Notes: a model not told the origin generated them from the letters alone. Positions 8,390 to 17,798 are shown, counted from the first letter of the stretch. The stretch: DNA of 43,976 nt from CAZGUH01 sp964529005 (GCA_964529005.1 CAZGUH010000033.1:1-43976); one strand, 5' to 3'. Program-made: numbers and translations.

Positions 8390-9805
8390 TTATCCCCCGG
8401 CTCGGGCGATCGCCGCGTCGAGGCGGCGGAGCGTCTCGTCGCGCCCGAGCAGTTCGAGCGACTCGAACAACGGCGGCCCGACGGAACGGCCGGTGACCGC
8501 GACACGGGTGGGGGCCTGGGCCTTGCCGAGCTTCACCTCGTGCTGCTCGGCGACCTTCGTGTGCAGCTCCTTGAGAGCCTCCGCCGTCCACTCGGCGCTG
8601 GCGAAACCGTCGCGCACCCCGCGCAGCACCGGCAGCGCCCACGCCGGGGACATCGCCTTGGCCCAGGCCGGCTCGTCGATGATCGGCGCCTCCTGGAACA
8701 GGAAGTCGACGTACGAGGGGGCCTCGGCGAGGGTGACGATGCGCGTCTGCACCAGCGGCGCCATCGCCCGGAACACCTCGGCGTCGAAGCGCTCGGGCGG
8801 CCACGGCGCCGCGTCGCCGTGCATCCACGGATCGACGGCGGCGATGAACTCGTCGACGTCGAGCGCACGGATGTACTCGCCGTTGAAGGCCGCCAGCTTC
8901 TTGAGATCGAAGTAGGCCGGCGAATGGTTGACGTCCTCCAGCCGGAACTCGGCCTCGATGCGCTCCCAGGGCACGATCTCGGTGTCGCCTGACGGGGCCC
9001 ACCCGAGCGTCATCAGGTAGTTCACCATCGCGGCGGCGAGGTAGCCCTCCTCCCGGTACTGCTCGAGCGCCACCTTGTCACGCCGCTTCGACAGCTTCTT
9101 GCGGTGCTCGTTGACCAGCACGGGCACGTGCGCCCACACCGGCGGCGCGGCCCCCAGAGCCGACCAGATCAACTGCTGCTTCGGCGCGTTGGGAAGGTGC
9201 TCCTCGGCCCGCACCACGTGGGTGATCCCCATCGACATGTCGTCGACCACGTTGGCGAGCAGGAACATCGGGCTGCCGTTGCTGCGCAGCAGGGCGAAGT
9301 CCTCGATCGTCTCGTTGGCGAACGTCACCTCGCCCCGCACCAGGTCGTGGACGACCGTCTCGCCCTCCGGCACCCGGAACCGCAGGACGCGCCCGGGACC
9401 GGGGCCGAGGCCTCGGTCGCGGGAGTAGCCGTCGTAGCCAGGTTTACCGCTGGCCTTGGCACGCTCGGCGATCTGCTCGGGCGACAGGTCGCACCAGTAG
9501 GCGTGGCCGGACTCGTAGAGCCGCATCGCGGCGGCGACGTGCTGCTCGGCGTAAGCGCTCTGGAAGTACGGCCCCTCGAACGTGGGATCGGCCGACGAGA
9601 TGCCGATCCATGCCAGCGCGTCGATGATGCCCTGCGTCCACTCGGGCCGGTTGCGCGCCTCGTCGGTGTCCTCGATGCGCAGGACGAACGTCCCACCGAG
9701 ACGGCGGGCCAGCGCCCAGTTGTACAAGGCGGTGCGGGCGCCGCCGACGTGGAAGAAGCCGGTCGGAGAGGGCGCGAACCGAAAGCGCGGGGAAGGGTCT
9801 GTCAT
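8390..9805 (-). CDS. gltX: Glutamyl-tRNA synthetase
   Basis: 471 residues, the normal length for bacterial GluRS. It activates glutamate with ATP and loads it on tRNA-Glu. The HIGH signature appears as APSPTGFFHVGG at residues 11-22 and the KMSKS loop as KLSKR at 237-241, both class I synthetase hallmarks. IEDTDEARN (44-52) is the conserved GluRS amino-acid binding segment. The ATG start at 9805 follows GGAAGGACC, a good ribosome-binding site. The gene starts 31 bases after gdh on the same strand and is followed by ydcF and the tRNA-Gln and tRNA-Glu genes. No GlnRS or gatCAB is in the window, so whether this enzyme also charges tRNA-Gln (as non-discriminating actinobacterial GluRS does) cannot be judged here. 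Confidence 0.95.
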   Translation of the reverse strand: MTDPSPRFRFAPSPTGFFHVGGARTALYNWALARRLGGTFVLRIEDTDEARNRPEWTQGIIDALAWIGISSADPTFEGPYFQSAYAEQHVAAAMRLYESGHAYWCDLSPEQIAERAKASGKPGYDGYSRDRGLGPGPGRVLRFRVPEGETVVHDLVRGEVTFANETIEDFALLRSNGSPMFLLANVVDDMSMGITHVVRAEEHLPNAPKQQLIWSALGAAPPVWAHVPVLVNEHRKKLSKRRDKVALEQYREEGYLAAAMVNYLMTLGWAPSGDTEIVPWERIEAEFRLEDVNHSPAYFDLKKLAAFNGEYIRALDVDEFIAAVDPWMHGDAAPWPPERFDAEVFRAMAPLVQTRIVTLAEAPSYVDFLFQEAPIIDEPAWAKAMSPAWALPVLRGVRDGFASAEWTAEALKELHTKVAEQHEVKLGKAQAPTRVAVTGRSVGPPLFESLELLGRDETLRRLDAAIARAGG

Positions 9806-9836
9806 GGTCCTTCCGAGGCTAACGAGGGCGAGCCCG

Positions 9837-12800
9837 TCAGGGGATGCGCTGCGCCGTCAGGGCGAGGTTGCGCAACTGCCGCAACGCCACCGACAGCGTG
9901 GTCAGGTCGAGCACCTGAGCCCGGCGGATGTCGTCGAACATCGCCGCCAAACGGCCGACGCTGCGCTCGTTGGCAGCGATCCACCCGCCGACGCCTCTCC
10001 CCGCGTCGATCGCGTCGCCGGTGAGATCGGCGAGCGCCGCCAGCAGGTCGTCGCGCAGCGCCGAGCGGGCCTGGGTCTGCCAGCGGTCGGAGCGCGGCAA
10101 GGCGCCGATGCCGTCCCACAGCCAGCCGATGTCGAGGGCCTCGAAGAGCTCCCAATAGGTGCGCGCCGCGTCGAGCACGGGGAATGCGCGGGCCGCGCTC
10201 AACTCGACCACGTCGAACGTCGTGTGCATCAGCGGCCACACGGCCGACTGCTGGGCGAGGCGCTCGGGCACGCCCGCGGCGAGGCGCGCTGCCTCGCTGG
10301 AGTGCACGACGTCGGCCATGCGGCCGCTCACGACGTCGTCGAACGCCGAGCTCACCGAGCGCACGCCGTCGCGGAACTCGTCGACCGCGTCGGAGATGTC
10401 GATCGGCGGCCTGCGGTGCCGCAACAACCACAGGGCGGACCGCTCCTGCATCCGCCGGGCGTCGAGGAACAGGTCGATCTGGACCTCGGGCTTGACGTCC
10501 GATCGCAGCCCGTCGATCTGATGCCACAGCTCGTCGACGCCGAAGATCCGGCACGCAGCGACCCACGCGCGGACGATGTCGACCGTGCTCGAGCCGGTCT
10601 CCTCGGTCATCCGGTGGTCGAACGAGATGCCCGACAGGTTGACCATCTTGTTGACGATCCGCGTGGCCACGATCTCTCGCCGCAGCCGGTGGGCGTGGAT
10701 CTGGTCACGGAAGCGATCGCGCAGGAGCGCCGGGAAGTACTCGACGAGCTCGGTGTCGAGGTCGGGATCATCGGGAAGGTCGCTCGCCAGCACCTCGGCG
10801 ATGCTGCCCATCTTGGTGTAGGCGAGCAGCACGGCGAACTCGGGAGTGGTCAGCCCCTGACCGCTGGCCTGGCGTTCCGCCAGCTGCTTGTCGGTGGGCA
10901 GGAATTCGAGCGCACGGTCGATGTGGCCGTCCGCTTCGAGCACCGCGAGGTAGCGCGTGTGCACGTTGACCATCGGATGCGCTTGGCGGCGCGCGATGCC
11001 GAGCGCCAGCGTCTGCGCCACGTTGTCGGCGAGCACGTGCTCGGCCACAGTGTCGGTCATCTCGACCAACAGCTCGTTGCGCTGCTTGATCGTCAGGTCG
11101 CCGTTGGCCACCGCGGCGCCGAGCAGGATCTTGATGTTGACCTCGTGATCGCTGCAATCGACCCCCGCGCTGTTGTCGATCGCGTCGGTGTTGATCAGGC
11201 CACCGCCCAGCGCATACTCGACGCGGCCGCGCTGGGTGAAGCCGAGGTTGCCTCCCTCGCCCACCATGCGGCACCGCAACGCGGCGCCGTCGACGCGCAC
11301 CCCGTCGTTCGCCCGGTCACCGACCTCCGCGTGCGTCTCGGTGGACGCCTTCACGTACGTGCCGATGCCGCCGTTCCACAGCAGATCGACGGGAGCGCGC
11401 AGCACCGCCGAGATCACCTCGTTGGGGGTCATGGTCTCGGCCTCGATGCCAAGGCGCTCGCGCGCCTGCGCCGACAGCGTGATCGACTTCGCCGTGCGCG
11501 GGTACACGCCGCCTCCCGGCGACAGCAGCGAGCTGTCGTAGTCGGCCCAACTCGAGCGCGGCAGCATGAACAAGCGTCGGCGCTCCTCGAACGACACCTG
11601 CGGGTCGGGGTCGGGATCGATGAAGACGTGGCGGTGATCGAACGCCGCCACGAGCTGCACGTGCGGCGACCGCAGCAAACCATTGCCGAAGACGTCACCG
11701 CTCATGTCGCCGATGCCCACGACCGTGAGCCGGTCGGCGTCGGCGTCGAGGCCGAGCGCACGCGCATGACGACGCACGCTCTCCCACGCGCCACGGGCGG
11801 TGATGCCCATCGCCTTGTGGTCGTATCCCGCGCTGCCGCCGCTGGCGAACGCGTCGCCCAGCCAGAACCCGTATTCGGCGGCGATCTCGTTGGCGATGTC
11901 GCTGAACGTCGCGGTGCCCTTGTCGGCAGCGACGACGAGGTACGGATCGTCGCCGTCGTAGCGGACGGTCGACGGCGGGGGCACGACGTCGGCGCCGACG
12001 ATGTTGTCGGTCACGTCGAGCAGCCCACCGATGAAGGCCCGGTAGCAGGCGACGACCTCGGAACGCAGACCCTCCGGATCCGCCGGCGGGCGCTTGACCA
12101 CGAAGCCGCCCTTGGCCCCCACCGGGACGATGACGGCGTTCTTCACCATCTGCGCCTTCATCAGGCCCAGCACCTCGGTGCGGAAGTCCTCGCGCCGATC
12201 GCTCCATCGGATGCCGCCGCGGGCGATGCGTCCGCCACGCAGGTGGACGCCCTCGACCTGCGGGGACGACACCCAGATCTCGAACTGCGGCCGCGGCAGC
12301 GGCAGGTCGGGCACGCGGGCGGGATCGAGCTTCATCGCCAGGACTCGCGGGCGGTCACCCTCGGCGGCCGGCCGGAACGCGTTGGTCCGCGTCGTCGCCG
12401 CGACGAGCGCGAGGAAGGCGCGCACGATCCGGTCCTCGTCGAGGCTCGGCACCCGGTCGAGCGCGGCGAGGACGGTTGCCTCGATCGCCGCACAGGCCTC
12501 GGCGCGATCGCCGTCGAACACGGGATCGAAGCGGGTGTCGAACATCGACGCCAGCGCGGCTGCGATCTTGCGGTGCTTGACGAGCGTGGCTTCGATGTAC
12601 TGCTGGCTGAACGGGAAGGCGATCTGGCGCAGGTACCTGCCGTAGGCGCGCAGCACCGCCACCTGGCGCCCGGTCATGCCCGCTGTCAGCACCATGCGGT
12701 TGAAGCCGTCGCATTCCACCCGCCCGCTGTAGAGGTCGGCGAACGTCCTCTGGAGCTCGGCGCTGGTCGCATCGTCGAGGACGACCGCGTCCGGCAGCCG

Positions 12801-14600
12801 GACCCCGATGTCATAGAGCCACACGGTGTCGCCGCCGACGTGCAGCTCGAACGGCCGCTCGTCGAGGGCGCGCATCCCCAGCTGGTCGAGCAACGGCAGC
12901 AGCTCGTCGAGCGTCGCCTGCCCACCGCGGCGGTAGATGCGGAAGCGCCACTCGTCGACCGGCGCGTCGATCGAGCGCGACATCGCGGTCGCGAGATCGT
13001 CACCGGAATCGACGAGCGCGGCGACGTGCTCGAGGTCGGCGACCGCTGCGCGCGGATCGACCAGCGCGCGATATGGAGACGGGAACGCGACTCCGATGTG
13101 CTCGAAGTGGGAGATGCCCTGCTCCTCGCCGAAGCGGTTGATCAACTCGCGCCGCAGACGATCGGCCCACGGTGTGGTGATCTCGTCGATCTCGGCCCCG
13201 AGCGCGTCGAGGTCCGGCATGAACAACGGAGAGCCGCGCCGGACACGGACCATGATCCGCGCCAGCGCGCTGGTGCCGAGGCTGGCGTCGGTCTCGTGCG
13301 CGTCGGCGTCGAACGCGGCCACGACGCGTTGCGCCACCGCGCCCACGGTCTCGGCCGTGAAGCGCGACCGGGGCAGGTACACCAGCACCGTCGCCCACGG
13401 GCCGGCGGGCTCGGCGACCGCGAACACCCGCACGATCTGGCGTTCCTGCAAACCCACGATGCCGTGGACGATCTCGGCCAGCCGCGGCGTGGTGATCTCG
13501 AACATCTCGTCGCGCGGGAACGTCTCGAGGACCGTGCGCAGCGAACGCCCGACGTGGCTCTCGGCCGGCGCGTCGCTCTCGTCGAGGACCGCCTCAGCTC
13601 GATCACGGACGTACGGGATCGCCAGAACGCTCTCGCGATATGCAGCCGCGGAGAACAAGCCCACGACGCGGTGCTCGGCGACGGGCAAGCCGTTGCGGTC
13701 GAAGGAACGCACCGCGACAGACGTGAGCCGGGCATCGCGGTGCACGGTGCTGCGCCGCTCGCTGCGCGCCACCGACAGCGCCTCGCGATGGTCGGCTGGC
13801 GGCGGGTCCATCGTGGCGTCGCGCCGCAACAAGCCGAGCTGGCTTCCCTCGCGCACCCGCCAGTCGCCGTCGCCTTGGGCGCCGTCGCCGGGGACACGGT
13901 CGTAGCTCGCCGCCCCGAGGAAGACGAAGTGCCGCCGAGCGAGCCACCCGAGCAGCTTCTGCGCGGCCTGCGCTGCGCCGGGATCGACGCCCGGCGGCGG
14001 ATCGGTCTCGATGCCCTTCGCCAGATCGAGCGTGAACGCTCGCATCGCCTCGACGTCGGCGACGGCGCGGTGCACGTCGGCGACGGCCTCAGCGATCGCC
14101 GTCTCGGCGGCGCGCGCTTCCGCGGCCGAACAGCGGTCGATCTCCATCTGCGTCCACGCTTCGTCCATCCCGCCGCGGTCGGGCAGATCGACGATCACGC
14201 CATCGTCGTCGCGAGCCACCCTCAGCATCGGGTGGATCATCAGATGGATGCCGAGGCCGACGCGATCGAGCGCCATCCGGACGCTGTCAACGAGGAACGG
14301 CGCATCGTCGGTGACGAGGAACATCACCGAGTGCGGTGATTGCCAGCCGTCGGCCGACACGTCGGGCGAGAGCACCCGCACGAGCGTCTCACCGGCGGCG
14401 CGCTGCCTGCCGATCTGCCAGTGCTCGACGATCGCTCCGTAGACGTCGTCGTCGGTCCGGCCTGCGAGGTCGTTCGGCGACGCGTCGGCGGCGTAGCGGC
14501 CGATGAACTCGGCGAGCAGCGCTCCCGAGCCGTCGGACCGCTGGGCGGCGCGGGCCTGGAGCCGTGCGACCGTGCCGGTCGCACCATCCGTGATCTGCAT
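9837..14600 (-). CDS. gdh: Large NAD-specific glutamate dehydrogenase (about 180-kDa class)
   Basis: 1587 residues. It oxidises glutamate to 2-oxoglutarate and ammonium with NAD, mainly a catabolic step, in the cytoplasm. The length and the long regulatory N-terminal half (about 1-700) are typical of the large class (Bac_GDH). The catalytic core includes GAKGGF with its lysine near residue 830, VGIGDMSGDVFGNG of the nucleotide-binding region, and an SPGGGVYPRTAKSI segment. I chose the ATG at 14600 rather than an upstream one because GGAGGTGACACG precedes it with ideal spacing. gltX follows 31 bases downstream, making glutamate the common theme. Long open frames on the opposite strand here are codon-bias shadows. 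Confidence 0.93.
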   Translation of the reverse strand: MQITDGATGTVARLQARAAQRSDGSGALLAEFIGRYAADASPNDLAGRTDDDVYGAIVEHWQIGRQRAAGETLVRVLSPDVSADGWQSPHSVMFLVTDDAPFLVDSVRMALDRVGLGIHLMIHPMLRVARDDDGVIVDLPDRGGMDEAWTQMEIDRCSAAEARAAETAIAEAVADVHRAVADVEAMRAFTLDLAKGIETDPPPGVDPGAAQAAQKLLGWLARRHFVFLGAASYDRVPGDGAQGDGDWRVREGSQLGLLRRDATMDPPPADHREALSVARSERRSTVHRDARLTSVAVRSFDRNGLPVAEHRVVGLFSAAAYRESVLAIPYVRDRAEAVLDESDAPAESHVGRSLRTVLETFPRDEMFEITTPRLAEIVHGIVGLQERQIVRVFAVAEPAGPWATVLVYLPRSRFTAETVGAVAQRVVAAFDADAHETDASLGTSALARIMVRVRRGSPLFMPDLDALGAEIDEITTPWADRLRRELINRFGEEQGISHFEHIGVAFPSPYRALVDPRAAVADLEHVAALVDSGDDLATAMSRSIDAPVDEWRFRIYRRGGQATLDELLPLLDQLGMRALDERPFELHVGGDTVWLYDIGVRLPDAVVLDDATSAELQRTFADLYSGRVECDGFNRMVLTAGMTGRQVAVLRAYGRYLRQIAFPFSQQYIEATLVKHRKIAAALASMFDTRFDPVFDGDRAEACAAIEATVLAALDRVPSLDEDRIVRAFLALVAATTRTNAFRPAAEGDRPRVLAMKLDPARVPDLPLPRPQFEIWVSSPQVEGVHLRGGRIARGGIRWSDRREDFRTEVLGLMKAQMVKNAVIVPVGAKGGFVVKRPPADPEGLRSEVVACYRAFIGGLLDVTDNIVGADVVPPPSTVRYDGDDPYLVVAADKGTATFSDIANEIAAEYGFWLGDAFASGGSAGYDHKAMGITARGAWESVRRHARALGLDADADRLTVVGIGDMSGDVFGNGLLRSPHVQLVAAFDHRHVFIDPDPDPQVSFEERRRLFMLPRSSWADYDSSLLSPGGGVYPRTAKSITLSAQARERLGIEAETMTPNEVISAVLRAPVDLLWNGGIGTYVKASTETHAEVGDRANDGVRVDGAALRCRMVGEGGNLGFTQRGRVEYALGGGLINTDAIDNSAGVDCSDHEVNIKILLGAAVANGDLTIKQRNELLVEMTDTVAEHVLADNVAQTLALGIARRQAHPMVNVHTRYLAVLEADGHIDRALEFLPTDKQLAERQASGQGLTTPEFAVLLAYTKMGSIAEVLASDLPDDPDLDTELVEYFPALLRDRFRDQIHAHRLRREIVATRIVNKMVNLSGISFDHRMTEETGSSTVDIVRAWVAACRIFGVDELWHQIDGLRSDVKPEVQIDLFLDARRMQERSALWLLRHRRPPIDISDAVDEFRDGVRSVSSAFDDVVSGRMADVVHSSEAARLAAGVPERLAQQSAVWPLMHTTFDVVELSAARAFPVLDAARTYWELFEALDIGWLWDGIGALPRSDRWQTQARSALRDDLLAALADLTGDAIDAGRGVGGWIAANERSVGRLAAMFDDIRRAQVLDLTTLSVALRQLRNLALTAQRIP

Positions 14601-14669
14601 CGTGTCACCTCCGCGGCCCGGCAACGCTGGCGGGACGCCGGGGCGACACTACCGCCGTGGGCGAGCGCT

Positions 14670-15056
14670 CTACAGCGAGTGGCGCTGGCGGCGCGGCTCG
14701 ATCTTCAGGATCACGCGCTCGCTGACGATCGCGTTCGGGTAGTCGCCGCCGTTGTACTTGTGGCTGAGAGCGTTGATGTGCGCCAACGCCTCCGCACCGC
14801 GCACTTCGGCGGCGACCGTGCCGCGCACCTCGGCGTAGCGGTAAGGGTTGGCAAGGTCCCAGATCATGACCGTGACGGTCGGGTCCTTCTCGATGGCCTT
14901 GTACTTCGCCCGATGGACCTCGGTGTTGATCAACACGTGCTCCGCCGTGGCGTCGACCCACATGACGTGCGTGGCGATGTCGCCAGACGGCAGACGCACC
15001 GAGATCGTGCCGTAGTTCTTGGCCTGAGCGAGTTCCATGATCTTCGGATCGAGCAT
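14670..15056 (-). CDS. Pyridoxamine-5'-phosphate-oxidase-fold (PPOX) F420/flavin oxidoreductase
   Basis: 128 residues forming one split beta-barrel. Visible family features are a short helical start (PKIMELAQAKNYGTISV), ATHVMWVDATAEHVLINT, the RAKYKAIEKDPTVTV segment and the EVRGTVAAEV strand pair, as in the PPOX class F420-dependent proteins common in actinobacteria. Such proteins bind F420 or flavin and reduce small substrates; the substrate cannot be read from sequence. The ATG at 15056 has no Shine-Dalgarno sequence but a TACCCT hexamer ends 7 bases upstream, suggesting a leaderless message. It is divergent from the DUF2237 gene, 66 bases away. Confidence 0.82.
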   Translation of the reverse strand: MLDPKIMELAQAKNYGTISVRLPSGDIATHVMWVDATAEHVLINTEVHRAKYKAIEKDPTVTVMIWDLANPYRYAEVRGTVAAEVRGAEALAHINALSHKYNGGDYPNAIVSERVILKIEPRRQRHSL

Positions 15057-15063
15057 GGGCCTC

Positions 15064-15069
15064 AGGGTA
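15064..15069 (-). promoter_or_regulatory. -10 hexamer TACCCT, leaderless promoter for the PPOX gene
   Basis: TACCCT fits the actinobacterial TANNNT -10 pattern and ends 7 bases before the ATG at 15056, so transcription should begin at or next to the start codon. No -35 hexamer is obvious. Confidence 0.5.
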
Positions 15070-15109
15070 CGGGGCGATCCCCGCAGGTCCGCCTCCCCGC
15101 GTGCAGCCG

Positions 15110-15115
15110 TACAAT
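15110..15115 (+). promoter_or_regulatory. -10 hexamer TACAAT, leaderless promoter for the DUF2237 gene
   Basis: TACAAT is a near-consensus -10 element ending 7 bases before the GTG at 15123. With the TACCCT on the other strand it makes a compact divergent promoter pair within 66 bases. Confidence 0.55.
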
Positions 15116-15122
15116 CGGCGCC

Positions 15123-15497
15123 GTGAGCAGCAAGCCGCAGCGCAACGTCCTCGGTGGGGAACTCGAACCGTGCTCGACCGATCCGCTCACCGGCTACTAC
15201 CGCACCGGCTGTTGTGAGTCCCGCGGCGACGATCCCGGGATGCACGTCGTGTGCGCCGAGATGACAGACGAGTTCCTCGCGTTCAGCGCGTCGGTCGGCA
15301 ACGACTTGAGCACGCCTGCGCCGGCATACGGCTTTGCCGGCCTGCGCGCCGGTGACCGTTGGTGCCTCTGCGCCGAGCGATGGCAGGAGGCGTTCGAGGC
15401 CGGGATGGCGCCGCGCGTCATCCTCGAGAGCACCCATCTCTCGGCGCTCGAGTTCGTGTCGTTGAGCGACCTGCGCGCCCACGCGCTCGACCGCTGA
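15123..15497 (+). CDS. DUF2237 family protein
   Basis: 124 residues from a GTG at 15123. The sequence has the complete DUF2237 layout: NVLGGELEPCSTDPLTGYYRTGCC at the start, HVVCAEMTDEFLAFSASVGNDLSTP in the middle, then GLRAGDRWCLCAERW and ALEFVSLSDLRAHALD at the end. Several cysteines are conserved, including the CC pair and WCLC, suggesting a metal or redox role, but I know of no settled function. The start is supported by the TACAAT -10 element 7 bases upstream and the absence of a Shine-Dalgarno sequence. It converges with the next gene. Confidence 0.85.
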   Translation: MSSKPQRNVLGGELEPCSTDPLTGYYRTGCCESRGDDPGMHVVCAEMTDEFLAFSASVGNDLSTPAPAYGFAGLRAGDRWCLCAERWQEAFEAGMAPRVILESTHLSALEFVSLSDLRAHALDR

Positions 15498-15533
15498 CCG
15501 AACGACGGTCAGCGCCCCGCCCGCTTGGGCGCC

Positions 15534-16031
15534 TCAGCTGGCGGCGAGGTGACGGCGGGACCCGGACTCGGCCTTCTTGACCGACCCGTTCGTCTCTCCA
15601 CCCTTCTTGTGCGAGCCCTTCGTCTCGGGGCCCGTGCCTGCCTGGGTCATCGGCTCGGCGGCGTCGTCGAACTCGGCCCCATGGCGGCAGCGCCGGCGGA
15701 TGACGGCCACGAACGCCACGACGGCCGCCGCCAAGGCCCCGATCATCACGGCTCGCGGCATCGCACGGCTGCGCTTGCGGCGCTCCGGCGCGATCCCGTG
15801 CGCCGCACGCCGCACCGAGTGCACACCCGCCGCGGCCTTCTCGGCAGCAGTGTGCGCAGCCTGTGTCCCAGTGACGCCGATCAGATGCGCCGCCTGGGCG
15901 CCGGTCGATCCGATCGCGGAGGCGGCCTCCGAGGCCATGTCACGGGCCGAGTCCCACGCCGCCTTGCCGATCTCGGTCGCAGCCTGGGTGGCATCGTGCA
16001 CCAACGTCGGGACGCTCTCTGTCTTCGGCAT
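15534..16031 (-). CDS. Hypothetical single-pass membrane protein with Ala-rich amphipathic helices
   Basis: 165 residues, ATG at 16031 with GAGGAG about 6 bases upstream. Residues 1-75 are Ala-rich with repeated AAxxI/A patterns that look like long amphipathic helices. A basic stretch (ERRKRSR) precedes one membrane helix (about 93-110, VMIGALAAAVVAFVAVI), and the tail is hydrophilic with Lys/Gly/Ser (KGSHKKGGETNGSVKK). No catalytic motif is visible. The plan resembles small envelope or stress-type proteins of actinobacteria, but I do not recognise the family. Confidence 0.65.
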   Translation of the reverse strand: MPKTESVPTLVHDATQAATEIGKAAWDSARDMASEAASAIGSTGAQAAHLIGVTGTQAAHTAAEKAAAGVHSVRRAAHGIAPERRKRSRAMPRAVMIGALAAAVVAFVAVIRRRCRHGAEFDDAAEPMTQAGTGPETKGSHKKGGETNGSVKKAESGSRRHLAAS

Positions 16032-16091
16032 GCGTGCTCCTCGATGGACGGCGGGCCGCGCGACTCACACGGCTGCAGACGTCCGTATCCG

Positions 16092-16682
16092 TCAGGGAGC
16101 CTCGCCAGACGTGATGTCCGCCCCCGCGGCGGGCTCGGTCGTCGGCGTCTCGACCTGGGGTTCGCCCAACGCTTCGCGGATGCGTCCGATGGCGTCCGGC
16201 CCGAGATTGGCGTACACGAGGCGTGCGCCGCTGAAGCGCTCGAGCTCGGCGAGCGTGGCCTCGCGATCGAAGCGGCCGACGAGCAACACCAGCGTGTAGG
16301 TGCCGGAGTCGACCGCCTCCCGGAACCACGCCACCCATTCGTCGGGAATGCCGAGGTCGACGATCTTCGCCCGTGCCACACCCGCTCCGGCGCCGATCGC
16401 CGTGCCTGCGAGCCAGCCCACGGGGCCGCCGAGCAACAGACCGACGAGGCCTGCCCACATGCCATCGCGTAGGGCTGACTGGGCAGGCTGGGGATCGATG
16501 GTCTCGCGGACCACCGTCTTGCCGTTCGCGTCCTTGGCGATCAGCACCGCGTCGCGCAGCTCCATACTGCCCCGGGATGCCAGGCGGTACGACGCCGTCA
16601 GGAATTCCTGGGCGCGGAACGCGTCACCGAAGGAGATGCCGACGATGGTGTCGGGCGTGTCGGTGTGCTCGGCAGGCGGCAT
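16092..16682 (-). CDS. DUF1269-like membrane-associated protein
   Basis: 196 residues from the ATG at 16682 (an alternative ATG lies at 16700; neither has a strong ribosome-binding site). The start TIVGISFGDAFRAQEFL, the segment LRDAVLIAKDANGKTVVRETIDPQP, the Gly-rich hydrophobic hairpin GLVGLLLGGPVGWLAGTAIGAGAG (about 77-100) and IPDEWVAWFREAVDSGTYTLVLLV are the usual order of DUF1269-type proteins. A glycine-zipper-like membrane segment sits between two globular halves. Function unknown. It is on the same strand as the preceding and following small genes. Confidence 0.7.
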   Translation of the reverse strand: MPPAEHTDTPDTIVGISFGDAFRAQEFLTASYRLASRGSMELRDAVLIAKDANGKTVVRETIDPQPAQSALRDGMWAGLVGLLLGGPVGWLAGTAIGAGAGVARAKIVDLGIPDEWVAWFREAVDSGTYTLVLLVGRFDREATLAELERFSGARLVYANLGPDAIGRIREALGEPQVETPTTEPAAGADITSGEAP

Positions 16683-16727
16683 GCGTCCAGTCTGGCGCAT
16701 GCACGCCTGCCGAAACAGGCCTGTGGG

Positions 16728-17708
16728 TCAGGTGTAGTAGCCGGTGACGTCGAGGACGACGTGCGTTCCCCCTGCCTGGTCGCCGCAGATCACCTTCACC
16801 TGGCGGTCGGCGTCGACCTTGACGATCGTGCCGTTGGCGGCGTCGAACCCGCCTGGCCAGTTGATCGTCGACGCGTAGACCTCGGTGGCATCCGCGGGCG
16901 CGACGGAGAGGTAGTTGGGACCGGTGGGACTCGCCACCGTGACGTTCAGAGCCACGGCGGTCGCCCCCGGCGGGACGGCGTCCGCGGCGATCACGGTCCC
17001 GGCGGCGTTGTGGCTGTCGGCGACGGAGATGACCCGCTCGGTCAGGCGCTGCATCGGTGTCCCGCCGCCGGGCGAGTACGCCCCGAGGCGGCTGTCGTAG
17101 ACGCGGATCGGCACGATCGGGTGGAACGCTCCCGCGGTCGCCGGCCCGCTCAGCTTGCGCCAGGTTCCCGGCGTGCCCGCCTCGACACAGATCCACAGGT
17201 CCTGGTTCTCGTCGAAGACGATCGAACCGACCTCGGCCGACGTCGTGCGCTCGACCGGCGGCTCGACGCCCGCCGCGGCAACGAGCTGAAGGGCGGCGGC
17301 GGCTCCGGTCGCCACCACGCCGATGCCCGCGGCCGATTCGGCCGAGATCGCCGCGCCCTCGTCCGCGACGGCGACGATCGCGTTCGCCGTGGTGCCCGCT
17401 GTGGCGCGCAACGCGGCCCGGTCGTCCGGCGCAGCGGACGCGTCGACGTTGACGATCTCCGTCGTCGACGTCGACGGGGTGCTGTTCGCGTCGCTGCCGT
17501 ACACGAACTCCGTCGACAACGTCGCTTCGTTCACATTGCCCGACAGCACGCCCTCGGTGTCCGCGGCGGCCGCGGGGGATGCCTTCGACGCCACGACGGC
17601 GACGCCGGCGCCCGCCGCCGCGCCCGCCGCCAGCTTCAGCAGGCCACGGCGCGACGAGCTCCGATCGGCGTCGTCGTCGGGTGCATCGAACAGCTTCTGA
17701 TCGTCCAT
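16728..17708 (-). CDS. Tat-exported surface protein with VYDSR-type C-terminal domain
   Basis: 326 residues; the ATG at 17708 is preceded by AGGAGG about 7 bases upstream. Residues 19-52 form a twin-arginine signal (SSSRRGLLKLAAGAA..., ending SPAAAAD), so export of a folded protein is expected. The middle is Ala/Thr-rich. The C-terminal part (about 190-326) begins PIRVYDSRLG and continues with VPPGATAVALNVTVASPTG, NYLSVAPAD and VVLDVTGYYT. I know this beta-rich module as common, often repeated, in exported actinobacterial proteins; its ligand is unknown. It is divergent from the glutathione-transferase-like gene, with 90 bases between. Confidence 0.75.
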   Translation of the reverse strand: MDDQKLFDAPDDDADRSSSRRGLLKLAAGAAAGAGVAVVASKASPAAAADTEGVLSGNVNEATLSTEFVYGSDANSTPSTSTTEIVNVDASAAPDDRAALRATAGTTANAIVAVADEGAAISAESAAGIGVVATGAAAALQLVAAAGVEPPVERTTSAEVGSIVFDENQDLWICVEAGTPGTWRKLSGPATAGAFHPIVPIRVYDSRLGAYSPGGGTPMQRLTERVISVADSHNAAGTVIAADAVPPGATAVALNVTVASPTGPNYLSVAPADATEVYASTINWPGGFDAANGTIVKVDADRQVKVICGDQAGGTHVVLDVTGYYT

Positions 17709-17798
17709 CGACGTCCTCCTGTCTCCATTCGAACGTCCGCCCGCGGGCGGGACCTTAGCGATGATCCCGGCCGGAGGGATCGCGGGTACGGCAGTCTC

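Noticed and set aside
9582..14339. A very long open frame on the plus strand opposite the glutamate dehydrogenase gene
   Set aside because: Its translation is Arg/His/Asp-rich with no protein-like motif, while the minus strand encodes a complete, recognisable enzyme. It is a high-GC codon-bias shadow.
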